The notes beneath the pieces were generated by a model that saw nothing but the letters and a program-made list of their open reading frames with translations, did no database searches and was not told the origin of the DNA. Both the position numbers and the translations under genes were made by a program. Below, in pieces: positions 7,883 through 14,035 of a stretch of DNA of 15,418 bases. Positions within the stretch are counted from its first letter, which is position 1; every line of letters begins with the position of its first letter. Origin of the DNA: Candidatus Dojkabacteria bacterium (GTDB lineage Bacteria > Patescibacteriota > Dojkabacteria > SC72 > JAFGCJ01); assembly GCA_028696915.1 (NCBI GenBank), contig JAQVGB010000018.1:1-15418 (forward strand), in the 5' to 3' direction.

Positions 7883-7896
7883 ATGAGAAAAGTTTT
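7882..7896 (+). repeat. Cassette 1 left inverted-repeat arm
   Basis: TATGAGAAAAGTTTT is a perfect 15-bp inverted match to 8137-8151. It starts exactly 10 bases inside the cassette boundary and lies upstream of the cassette ORF. Confidence 0.85.
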
Positions 7897-7922
7897 TAAA
7901 TAATTATAAACAACAACTATTT

Positions 7923-8138
7923 ATGATTAAAAAAAATACAAAAGCAATTTTCCTTGATGGTGATTTCAAAGGAGAATATGATTGGAAAGGAGGCATACCT
8001 CTTTCTGAAGGTGAAATCATGTCCGTAAAAATTAACGGAAAATTGCTTCAATATAAATTATCTAAGAAAGAAGTTTCCTGCGATGCAGAAAGTGAAGATC
8101 AAATAGTTGATGTTCTTTATACTTTTGAATTGATGTAA
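7923..8138 (+). CDS. Cassette 1: 71-aa protein of unknown function
   Basis: I do not recognise this 71-residue protein. It has no signal peptide or membrane helix. It reads as a small soluble beta-rich domain, with alternating strands such as KAIFLDGDFKGEYDWKGG and GEIMSVKINGKLLQYKLSKK, and an acidic C-terminal part (ESEDQIVDVLYTFELM). The frame is AT-rich but has protein-like composition, and it fills the cassette between the inverted repeats, which supports a real gene. There is no Shine-Dalgarno site; TATAAA lies 12 bases before the ATG. Its stop overlaps the right inverted-repeat arm. Small orphan proteins are typical integron-cassette cargo. Confidence 0.7.
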   Translation: MIKKNTKAIFLDGDFKGEYDWKGGIPLSEGEIMSVKINGKLLQYKLSKKEVSCDAESEDQIVDVLYTFELM

Positions 8139-8151
8139 AACTTTTCTCATA
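8137..8151 (-). repeat. Cassette 1 right inverted-repeat arm
   Basis: AAAACTTTTCTCATA is the exact reverse complement of 7882-7896. It begins within the last codon region of the cassette-1 ORF and lies 60 bases before the attC1 R'' box. In RNA the two arms could close a large loop around the whole ORF. Confidence 0.85.
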
Positions 8152-8211
8152 CTTGCTCCGCTTCGCTACGCACCACGCTGCGCTCTCACTCCACTTCGTT
8201 TCGTTCGGGTC

Positions 8212-8303
8212 ATTTAACAGGGCTTAAACGGAAAATGCCTCAGCTCGGCATTTTCCCAAATTGCTCCCTGCGGTCGCAACTTCGTTTAAGCCCGATGTTA
8301 GGC
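8212..8303 (+). other. attC1 recombination site (92 bp)
   Basis: R'' ATTTAAC (8212-8218) fits RYYYAAC and R' GTTAGGC (8297-8303) fits GTTRRRY. The inner arms GGGCTTAAACG (8220-8230) and CGTTTAAGCCC (8283-8293) pair perfectly over 11 bp. Inside are a perfect 10-bp hairpin, GGAAAATGCC/GGCATTTTCC (8230-8239 and 8247-8256), and a smaller TTGC/GCAA hairpin (8261-8264, 8276-8279). Crossover is expected after G8297. CCCAAATTGC...GCAACTTC inside is shared with attC2. Confidence 0.9.
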
Positions 8304-8307
8304 GAAA

Positions 8308-8340
8308 TTCAAAACCTCGCCTCTAAGGAAGAGCCCGCTT
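8308..8340 (+). repeat. Cassette 2 left inverted-repeat arm (two blocks)
   Basis: Outer block TTCAAAACCTCGCC (8308-8321) pairs with 9111-9124 at 13 of 14 positions. Inner block AAGAGCCCGCTT (8329-8340) pairs with 9085-9096 at 11 of 12. The arm starts exactly 10 bases after the cassette boundary, as in cassette 1. Confidence 0.8.
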
Positions 8341-8367
8341 TAGAAAGTATTTTAAATCTATTATAAT
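8339..8367 (+). promoter_or_regulatory. Promoter inside cassette 2 for the SDR gene
   Basis: TTTAGA (8339-8344), a 17-bp spacer and a perfect TATAAT (8362-8367) form a good sigma70-type promoter. Predicted initiation is near 8374, only about 5 bases before the ATG at 8379. The cassette therefore seems to carry its own promoter rather than depend on an array promoter. Confidence 0.6.
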
Positions 8368-8378
8368 AACCATATATT

Positions 8379-9086
8379 ATGAAGCTCAAAAATAAAGTCA
8401 TCGTTATAACCGGAGCAAGTGACGGGATTGGTAAACAGATTGCCCTAAGACTTGCAAAGGAAAGCAGCAAATTGGCTCTTATCGCAAGAGACAAAATTAA
8501 ACTTGATGAAGTTAGTAAAGAAGCAAAGAAACTCGGAGCAGTTGATGTTAGAACTTATGCTTGCGATATTCGCCAAACTGACAAGTTGGAAGCTACAATA
8601 AAAACCATCATCTCCGACTTTGGAGCAGTTGATATTCTCATTAATAATGCTGGAATTTGGCAAAAACTTATGTCTGTCGATGAAATTCCAAAAGAGGTCG
8701 TCGATGATGTAATTGGAACCAACTTGTCAGCGCTCATTCACATTACGCGTTTGCTACTTCCTACTTTGCGCACAAGAGATGAGGCCGCGATTATCAATGT
8801 GACTTCAAAATCTGGTGTCTTGGCACAAGAAGGGCAATCTGTTTATACCGCCAGTAAATATGGTGTTCGTGGATTTACTGAAGTTCTTAAACTTGATCTA
8901 AAGGACACTAATGTTAAAGTTGCTGGTGTTTATCAAAGTGGCACGAACACCAAAATGTTTGAAAAAACTGGCGAAAATTTTCCTACGGAAAAATTTACCA
9001 ATCCCTCTGACTTAGCCGATGTTATTGGATATATGCTAACTAGACCTGATAAAATATGGCTGCACGATGTTCGTGTAGAAAAGTAA
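8379..9086 (+). CDS. Cassette 2: short-chain dehydrogenase/reductase (SDR) family oxidoreductase
   Basis: The 235-aa protein is a classical SDR with an NAD(P)-binding Rossmann fold. The cofactor motif TGASDGIG is at 11-18 and NNAG at 89-92. The catalytic tetrad is N115, S143 (in NVTSKSG), Y156 and K160 (YTASK). Length fits classical SDRs, with a somewhat short C-terminus. R37 after the second strand (ALIARD) suggests NADP(H), which is an inference. The substrate cannot be told from sequence. The gene is AT-rich, lacks a Shine-Dalgarno site, and starts a few bases after its own promoter. It is the only ORF in the second cassette, in the normal orientation, with its stop overlapping the right inverted-repeat arm. 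Confidence 0.9.
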   Translation: MKLKNKVIVITGASDGIGKQIALRLAKESSKLALIARDKIKLDEVSKEAKKLGAVDVRTYACDIRQTDKLEATIKTIISDFGAVDILINNAGIWQKLMSVDEIPKEVVDDVIGTNLSALIHITRLLLPTLRTRDEAAIINVTSKSGVLAQEGQSVYTASKYGVRGFTEVLKLDLKDTNVKVAGVYQSGTNTKMFEKTGENFPTEKFTNPSDLADVIGYMLTRPDKIWLHDVRVEK

Positions 9087-9124
9087 GCGAGCTCTTTTAT
9101 TATTAATAACGGCAAGGTTTTGAA
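9085..9124 (-). repeat. Cassette 2 right inverted-repeat arm (two blocks)
   Basis: AAGCGAGCTCTT (9085-9096) and GGCAAGGTTTTGAA (9111-9124) pair with the inner and outer blocks of the left arm at 8308-8340. The AT-rich spacer between blocks is 14 bases here against 7 on the left. The first bases overlap the SDR stop codon. The arm ends 43 bases before the attC2 R'' box. Confidence 0.8.
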
Positions 9125-9167
9125 CTCAAGGGGACGTTGCACTTTCGCTCGTACCTCGCTCACCCTC

Positions 9168-9251
9168 GCCTAACAGCGGATATGAGGTTCGGCTCTTGCA
9201 GAGCCTCAACCCAAATTGCTTCGCAACTTCTCATATCCGCAAACGTTAGAC
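9168..9251 (+). other. attC2 recombination site (84 bp)
   Basis: R'' GCCTAAC (9168-9174) fits RYYYAAC and R' GTTAGAC (9245-9251) fits GTTRRRY. Inner arms GCGGATATGAG (9176-9186) and CTCATATCCGC (9230-9240) pair perfectly over 11 bp. Inside are GGTT-c-GGCTC/GAGCC-tc-AACC (9186-9211) and TTGC/GCAA (9216-9219, 9223-9226). Crossover is expected after G9245. It shares CCCAAATTGC...GCAACTTC and a following GAAAT with attC1. Confidence 0.9.
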
Positions 9252-9276
9252 GAAATATTGCTAATTTACTAAATTA
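9252..9276 (+). repeat. Left copy of 25-bp imperfect direct repeat
   Basis: The sequence beginning GAAATATTGCTAATT directly after the attC2 core matches 9500-9524 at 21 of 25 positions. Together the copies bracket the hairpin-rich stretch between them. Confidence 0.65.
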
Positions 9277-9499
9277 GGAAACTCATATAAAGACTTCCAC
9301 TTATACTTAAATTCTTTAACATATGAGATAATCGTATCAATTAGAGGGAGAATCCGCCTGCCTCCCGAAGTGTAACGAAGATTAGGTTCGTACATAGTAC
9401 GATTGCCCCGATGTCCGCGAGCGATAAGCGAGCGACTACATAGGGCAGTCCGACCACACCGAAGGTATGGGCGCGGCTACGCCAAATGACGAGATTCAG
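9277..9499. other. Non-coding, hairpin-rich stretch; possible structured RNA or relic
   Basis: No convincing ORF is present on either strand. The core (about 9340-9490) is GC-richer than its surroundings and folds readily. GGGAG...CTCCC lies near 9345-9365. CGTAC-ATA-GTACG lies near 9389-9401. A long stem pairs GATTGCCC (9401-9408) with GGGCAGTC (9443-9450) and ATGT with ACAT. GGCG/CGCC lies near 9469-9482. GCGAGCGA occurs twice (9417-9424, 9428-9435). It does not match an RNA family I recognise. Confidence 0.35.
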
Positions 9500-9524
9500 G
9501 AAATATTGTTAATTAATGAAATTA
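9500..9524 (+). repeat. Right copy of 25-bp imperfect direct repeat
   Basis: GAAATATTGTTAATTAATGA and the next five bases match 9252-9276 at 21 of 25 positions. The following 9525-9620 holds no gene that I can support; the only notable element is AACCAGTTAA at 9604-9613, shared with the attI-like site. Confidence 0.65.
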
Positions 9525-9620
9525 CCGCAGACAAACCTTGATAAAGGTTGAAGTATCAGTCACCAATGCTTCTGCTTGAAGTGATCGGTTCATTTCTGTT
9601 ATAAACCAGTTAACTCATCG

Positions 9621-9647
9621 TTGACTGTTGCATATCCTCTATATAAC
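9621..9647 (+). promoter_or_regulatory. Weak promoter for the split surface-protein gene
   Basis: TTGACT (9621-9626) is a good -35. TATAAC (9642-9647) follows after a short 15-bp spacer, or TAACTG (9644-9649) after 17. Initiation near 9654 would be just upstream of the GTG at 9658, and would put the TTG at 9628 outside the transcript. Confidence 0.4.
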
Positions 9648-9657
9648 TGCTCTGAAG

Positions 9658-10302
9658 GTGCCGCACAAAACCTGCAAAAAGAAAGGATTACCCGCACAGA
9701 CAATCCTCATCTGTGCAATCGTTGGTGGACTAACCGCATCCTTACTTTCTACGGTGCCGCTCGTCGATGCCGCCCCTGTCTACGACTACGATAACGGTAG
9801 TTGGACCGATCTGTATTCGGACAACACGGGCACGTCCGCCAGGTCGCAGGCGAATGTGGACACATCAGATGGGAAGCTGAAGTTGACAAATAGCGGCGGT
9901 GGATTTATCGCACCGTTTTACACGACGGGTTATGTCCGTACCACCAGTATTGGCGCGGAGGCCGGCGTCAAAATTGCCAGATGGGGAACCGTCACGCTGA
10001 CGAGGGAGCTACCTCCAGACACTTCAATCACTGTGCAGGTACTTGATGAAGGTAACCAGATATACCCCAACAGCCTCCTTGCAGGAAATGAAACGGGATT
10101 CACCGATTCTGTCATAGATATCAGTGATCTTGCGCTCGAGCGCACGGCGGTCCCGGGATCCGCTAAAGTTCCACGTATCCGTTTGCTGATAACGCTTGCA
10201 ACGATAAATACAGACGTTACCCCTGAGGTTGATTCGGTTGTGGTGAGCTGGACAACTGAGCAGGGGGATCTTAGTGAAACTACATTAGCCGATACAGCCT
10301 GA
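9658..10302 (+). CDS. N-terminal part of a split secreted surface protein
   Basis: From the GTG at 9658 the piece is 214 aa. It has a typical signal peptide: a basic start (HKTCKKK), a hydrophobic core (TILICAIVGGLTASLLSTVP) and a VDA-AP cleavage site. A beta-rich exported domain follows, ending TPEVDSVVVSWTTEQGD. The TTG at 9628 would add ten residues ahead of the basic region and is less likely. The frame ends at TGA 10300-10302 but stays open beyond it for another 690 codons. The next piece has no signal peptide of its own, so the two are best read as one gene of about 905 codons interrupted by a stop. The TGA is followed by C, a leaky context. Confidence 0.75.
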   Translation: MPHKTCKKKGLPAQTILICAIVGGLTASLLSTVPLVDAAPVYDYDNGSWTDLYSDNTGTSARSQANVDTSDGKLKLTNSGGGFIAPFYTTGYVRTTSIGAEAGVKIARWGTVTLTRELPPDTSITVQVLDEGNQIYPNSLLAGNETGFTDSVIDISDLALERTAVPGSAKVPRIRLLITLATINTDVTPEVDSVVVSWTTEQGDLSETTLADTA

Positions 10303-10371
10303 CCGACGTTTACAGGGAACAATCAGAATACTTTCGCGAGCGCATATTCATCCAATCCCGTCTACCAGGTA

Positions 10372-12375
10372 TTGCGGTGGGCGAAAACGTACGAGAATCA
10401 ATTTGGAGGTGGCGTTATTCGTGGTACTGGAGAACTGTTATATTTCAAGACGATGGGGGGAACCTCAAATGGGAGTGACAGGACGAATGGAGTTTTTGAG
10501 GCGGTGAATCGCAATTCTGGAGAGACGGTTTGGTCTGAGACCTTTTCGGGCCAGGCGGCAACCGATTCGTTCATAACACTTGGTAACAATGGATCTCTGT
10601 ATATATCGGGTATCGAAAACGATATTTTGGCGGCATACGATATTGACGAAAAGATATCCACCAAGTGGATCTACCAGTTCAACGGTGGTCATTCAAATGT
10701 ACAGGTTGCGATCGCAGACGATGGGACGTTGTATACGACCAGAAATGACACATCTACAAATGCAAGAATTATTGCTTTTAACCCTGATGGATCGATTAAG
10801 TGGACGACAGCAATTAATCCGCCCGGTACGGGGGGGACGCTCACCGAGTCTCATGTCGGACTGGCCAGTGACGGAACGGTGTATGTCGATTCGTACCGAA
10901 GTACCGGGCAGAGTACGGGAACACTGTATGCGCTAGATCCTGAAGACGGGTCGATCACGTGGACATACCCGGAAATTCCCAGCCGAAATCTTCTGGTAGA
11001 CGAAGAAGATACCGTTTATCTGGCGGATTCATACCTCAACCCTTCCGCCCCCTCAACCCCTGTCGCACGCAGGGTCGTCGCGGTCAACAGCGATGGTTCA
11101 CTCAAATGGGAACGCACATTTGATCCGACAGTAATGAGTTATGAGCGGATTGCATTAAGCCCTGAGGGTGTGCTCGTCGGATATCGCGCAGGCTATTTTT
11201 CCACGACGGCATATCTTGATTTCTTTGATATTGAAGATGGCAGTACTGTTCGGACAATAAGTATTCCAGATCAAGGGGCCTATGCCGGAAGCGGATATCT
11301 GCTTGTTGATTCTCAGGGTGGTATTTTTGCGACGGCTGTCCTTCCTGGGCAGTTTTCTGATCTCCACTATTTCGATGCGGAAGGAAATGAACGGTGGAAA
11401 CTTCATCGGACTTTTTCCGGGGGAGCGCTCGAGCCAATGATCCGTCCGGCACTTGATGAAGATGGTAGGCTGTATCTTAGCATGCTCAACTACTACACGA
11501 CGTACGACAGTAGAATTCTTGCGTTCTATCCGTGGACCCTTACTGTTTCGACTGACAAGGAGGCGGTGAAAGCCGGAGAGACGATCACGTTCACTGCAGT
11601 CACGGTAATGCCGCAGGCGAGTCCGTTGACTGGAGATGTGAATAAAATGCAGTTGTATCTGGAAGGTGGCCAAACGGTATTTTTCATGTATTCCGGAGTG
11701 AACGAAGACGGAGATACGGAGTGGACTGCGGACTTCACCGTTCCGGAGGAAATGGAATACGGGGAACATAGTTATACCGTTGAGGCAGGGGCGGCGGGTA
11801 TCCAGACAGATATCGAACTTCACTTCACGTCTCCAGCGAGCGGTACGAACAACACCGGATACACGGTTTCTGACACGTTCATGGTCGGATCCGATGCCCC
11901 GGTGATCGTATTGAACCCTTTGACATCTGAACCGCTGGATACTGCATTACCCGTAGTTAGTGGTACTGCGATCGCGTTAAACGGAACGGTTTCAAGCGTT
12001 GAGTTCCAGGTTGATTCGATGACAGGAGCATGGCAAATCTGTGATGCTGACGATGGAGACTTTGATGAGGTGACCGAGGAATTTACCTGCGCGGTAACAT
12101 CTTCGCTTTCGAATGGATCTCATACAATTTTTGTTCGGGCCGGTGACTCAAACGGACATGTGACGCAGTCTGGAGAGGAAGAGAGTGCGACGTTCTCTGT
12201 AGCCGCCGAGGAATCCGGAGATGAGGAAGTGGAAGTTCAGGAAGCAGGTCTCTCCGTGAGTGGTGAAGGTATCGCATGGGTTGCTGGTGGATCTCTGGTT
12301 GTTGCGGGTTCTTATATGGCAAAGAGGAGAGGACTATTCAGTAATCTCGTGAAGAAGTATAAGAATACTAATTGA
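10372..12375 (+). CDS. C-terminal part of the split surface protein: PQQ-like beta-propeller, Ig-like domain, membrane anchor
   Basis: The 667-aa piece is in the same frame as the N-terminal part. The open frame in fact begins right after the TGA (10303), and the TTG at 10372 is only its first possible start. Residues about 1-390 are a PQQ-like propeller with repeated blades, such as DGSIKWTTAINPPG, GTLYALDPEDGSITWTYP and SDGSLKWERTFD. An all-beta region follows, then an Ig-like domain (about 525-610), an acidic linker, a C-terminal helix (about 633-650) and a basic tail (KRR and further Lys). This is an extracellular binding-type architecture anchored in the membrane. The Ig-like domain is paralogous to that of the next gene. 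No LPXTG motif is seen. If not translated by readthrough, this part would lack export. Confidence 0.75.
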   Translation: MRWAKTYENQFGGGVIRGTGELLYFKTMGGTSNGSDRTNGVFEAVNRNSGETVWSETFSGQAATDSFITLGNNGSLYISGIENDILAAYDIDEKISTKWIYQFNGGHSNVQVAIADDGTLYTTRNDTSTNARIIAFNPDGSIKWTTAINPPGTGGTLTESHVGLASDGTVYVDSYRSTGQSTGTLYALDPEDGSITWTYPEIPSRNLLVDEEDTVYLADSYLNPSAPSTPVARRVVAVNSDGSLKWERTFDPTVMSYERIALSPEGVLVGYRAGYFSTTAYLDFFDIEDGSTVRTISIPDQGAYAGSGYLLVDSQGGIFATAVLPGQFSDLHYFDAEGNERWKLHRTFSGGALEPMIRPALDEDGRLYLSMLNYYTTYDSRILAFYPWTLTVSTDKEAVKAGETITFTAVTVMPQASPLTGDVNKMQLYLEGGQTVFFMYSGVNEDGDTEWTADFTVPEEMEYGEHSYTVEAGAAGIQTDIELHFTSPASGTNNTGYTVSDTFMVGSDAPVIVLNPLTSEPLDTALPVVSGTAIALNGTVSSVEFQVDSMTGAWQICDADDGDFDEVTEEFTCAVTSSLSNGSHTIFVRAGDSNGHVTQSGEEESATFSVAAEESGDEEVEVQEAGLSVSGEGIAWVAGGSLVVAGSYMAKRRGLFSNLVKKYKNTN

Positions 12376-12387
12376 GTTAAGTGATCA

Positions 12388-14004
12388 ATGGCCTACGGAT
12401 TATCATTGAAATCGCGCCTTGGATTTCTCATGGGTTTGGGAGTGCTCGTGCTTGTGACTGTTTTTGCGACGCCGGCTCGTGCGGGGGAGTGGACTACGAT
12501 GACTGTTGATGCGGAGGGACCGAGTGGTATCTATAATGCGATAGCCGTCGATTCACAGAATAATTATCTGATATCCTACTCCGACGGTATAGATGATGAT
12601 TTGCAGTTTGCAAAATCGACTGACAAAGGTGCAACCTGGGTGATGACCGTTGTTGATAGTAATGGGGGAAAGCACTGCTCGATTTCGGTTGATCCCTCGG
12701 ATAATAGCTATCTGATATCGTACTACGGAGCAAATGACTTACGATTTGCAAAATCTATTGACGGAGGAGTTTCGTGGGACGTTGTTCTGGTGGGTGAGAA
12801 TATAAAACAAGGGAGAGAAACGAAGCTTGCGGTAGATCGTTTAGGAAACTATGTCATTCTATTTTTTGATAATTTCACTGGAATTCTACGAATTGCGAAA
12901 TCTGTGGACGGAGGGGAAACGTGGACATCGTCAGTCATAGAGGACGTAACATTCGTTGCGGATTATTATAAAGATCTTGCGATTGATCCGGAAAATAACT
13001 ATCTGGTCGTCTACTCGGATTTTCAAATTGGGATGCGGTTTGCCAAATCAGTAGATGGAGGATCTTCATGGACAAAGTCCACGGTTGAACCTGGGGTCAT
13101 GTCCTTCATTGGAGCATATATTGCCGTTGATACAGATGACAATTTTGTGACAGTATATTCGAACAGAGTTGAGGCGACGACCTCGATATCCACTTCATCT
13201 GACGGTGGAGCGAACTGGAGTGATCCGGTTGATATCCAGTTAGGAGTGGACCCGTATTATCCGTGTTTCGTTATTGGTGAGGATGGGACATTCGTTGTCG
13301 CATATGAGGCCTTTGATGGAGCGGTTTTCTCTCTTGCAGTTATGACATCTATAGATCAGGGAGAATCATGGATCGAGGAATCTGTTGATACCGGCACGGA
13401 GGTGCAACATAGTCTCTCCATCGAAATGAATGGTGATCCTGTTCTATCTTATTCCAAAGATTCGACGCTTATGTTTGCTCGGTATATTTCGGACACTCAG
13501 GCGCCAACTCTTCCCACCCCCGTCCTCACCCCCGGCCCCACAACCGCCACTCCCATTATTACCGGCACTGTGACCGAAGATCTAAATACTGTTACATCCG
13601 TCGAGTTTCAGATGGACTGTCCCGATGGAGTCTGTGATGCTAGTGGGTGGACTGTCTGCACCGCCGAGGACGGGGTGTTTGACGAGGCGGAGGAGGCCTA
13701 CATCTGTCAGGTGACCGAGCCGCTTTCACCGGGACCACACACGATCTATATCCGTGCAACGGATTCCTATGGCAACACGACACTGTCGGGAAGCGAGGTG
13801 AGTGTGGCGTTTGAGGTAGCGGCGGCACCTGTTGTGGAAGATCCGGAGGAGGAACCGGCCAGTGAGGACGAGGAGACCGAGGAACCGGCCGCTGAGCTTG
13901 CTGAGACGGGGGAAACGCTTGTTCTTTTCCAATTGATATATGTTATCGTCGTCATAATCTACTTCTCAATGAGCCGATTCTTCAGGGACCCAAGATCCGT
14001 CTGA
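12388..14004 (+). CDS. Secreted Asp-box (BNR/sialidase-like) beta-propeller protein with LAETG anchor
   Basis: The 538-aa protein has a signal peptide (1-32, ending ARA). Its propeller has six Asp-boxes of the form S-x-D-x-G-x-x-W at 77, 123, 172, 221, 270 and 321, spaced 46-51 residues apart, which suggests six blades. A Pro/Thr linker (about 371-390), an Ig-like domain with four Cys (about 388-477) and a Glu-rich linker follow. The end is a sorting signal: LAETG (504-508), a hydrophobic stretch (511-527) and a tail with Arg. LAXTG is the recognition form of class E sortases, so wall or surface anchoring is likely. Sialidase catalytic residues are not evident, so binding rather than hydrolysis is more likely. 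It starts 12 bp after the upstream gene, probably in one transcript. Confidence 0.82.
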   Translation: MAYGLSLKSRLGFLMGLGVLVLVTVFATPARAGEWTTMTVDAEGPSGIYNAIAVDSQNNYLISYSDGIDDDLQFAKSTDKGATWVMTVVDSNGGKHCSISVDPSDNSYLISYYGANDLRFAKSIDGGVSWDVVLVGENIKQGRETKLAVDRLGNYVILFFDNFTGILRIAKSVDGGETWTSSVIEDVTFVADYYKDLAIDPENNYLVVYSDFQIGMRFAKSVDGGSSWTKSTVEPGVMSFIGAYIAVDTDDNFVTVYSNRVEATTSISTSSDGGANWSDPVDIQLGVDPYYPCFVIGEDGTFVVAYEAFDGAVFSLAVMTSIDQGESWIEESVDTGTEVQHSLSIEMNGDPVLSYSKDSTLMFARYISDTQAPTLPTPVLTPGPTTATPIITGTVTEDLNTVTSVEFQMDCPDGVCDASGWTVCTAEDGVFDEAEEAYICQVTEPLSPGPHTIYIRATDSYGNTTLSGSEVSVAFEVAAAPVVEDPEEEPASEDEETEEPAAELAETGETLVLFQLIYVIVVIIYFSMSRFFRDPRSV

Positions 14005-14029
14005 CCTTCCGCTTTCCCCGTGCTACAAT
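14001..14029 (+). promoter_or_regulatory. Leaderless promoter of the acyltransferase gene
   Basis: CTGACC (14001-14006), a 17-bp spacer and an extended -10 TGC-TACAAT (hexamer 14024-14029) form a strong sigma70-type promoter. The -10 ends exactly 6 bases before the ATG at 14036, so the predicted first transcribed base is at the start codon. The -35 overlaps the stop codon of the upstream gene. Confidence 0.65.
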
Positions 14030-14035
14030 GATCCC

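Larger units (their letters stand above)
7781..7922. promoter_or_regulatory. Divergent regulatory region between recombinase and first cassette
   Basis: This 142-bp AT-rich region must contain promoters for both the recombinase and the array. On the minus strand TTGGTA, a 17-bp spacer and TAATAC form a plausible weak promoter upstream of 7780. On the plus strand TATAAA (7905-7910) lies 12 bases before the cassette-1 ATG, without a clear -35. The attI-like site is inside this region. The exact promoters are not certain. Confidence 0.4.
6956..9251. mobile_element. Integron-like element: divergent recombinase plus two-cassette attC array at tRNA-Pro
   Basis: The block contains, in order, a minus-strand tyrosine recombinase, a divergent intergenic region with an attI-like GTTRRRY site at 7871, cassette 1 (7872-8297), and cassette 2 (8298-9245), with an attC at the end of each cassette. 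All three boundaries share GTTRRRY followed by GAAAT. The block is AT-rich against a more balanced backbone and abuts the 3' end of tRNA-Pro. This is the standard integron layout, but with a Xer-like recombinase. The right-hand limit is uncertain: the AT-rich sequence continues to about 9600. Confidence 0.8.

Noticed and set aside
7882..8151. Inverted repeats of cassette 1 as an IS or MITE
   Set aside because: No transposase and no target duplication outside the arms. The arms sit at a fixed distance inside the integron boundary, as in cassette 2.
8212..8303. attC1 as a simple rho-independent terminator
   Set aside because: No T-run follows the stem. The RYYYAAC/GTTRRRY ends, the branched centre and the matching second site identify it as attC.
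9401..9420. CCCCGAT near 9406 as the second copy of the tRNA-Pro 3' end (attR)
   Set aside because: Only 7 bases match exactly, and the flanking match to the tRNA end is patchy. This is within chance.
10300..10302. Genome-wide recoding of TGA as a sense codon, as in some CPR lineages
   Set aside because: Other genes here end in TGA at natural places, with ATGA overlaps at 147-150 and 1917-1920 and domain-complete C-termini at 2520 and 14004. TGA is a normal stop in this genome.
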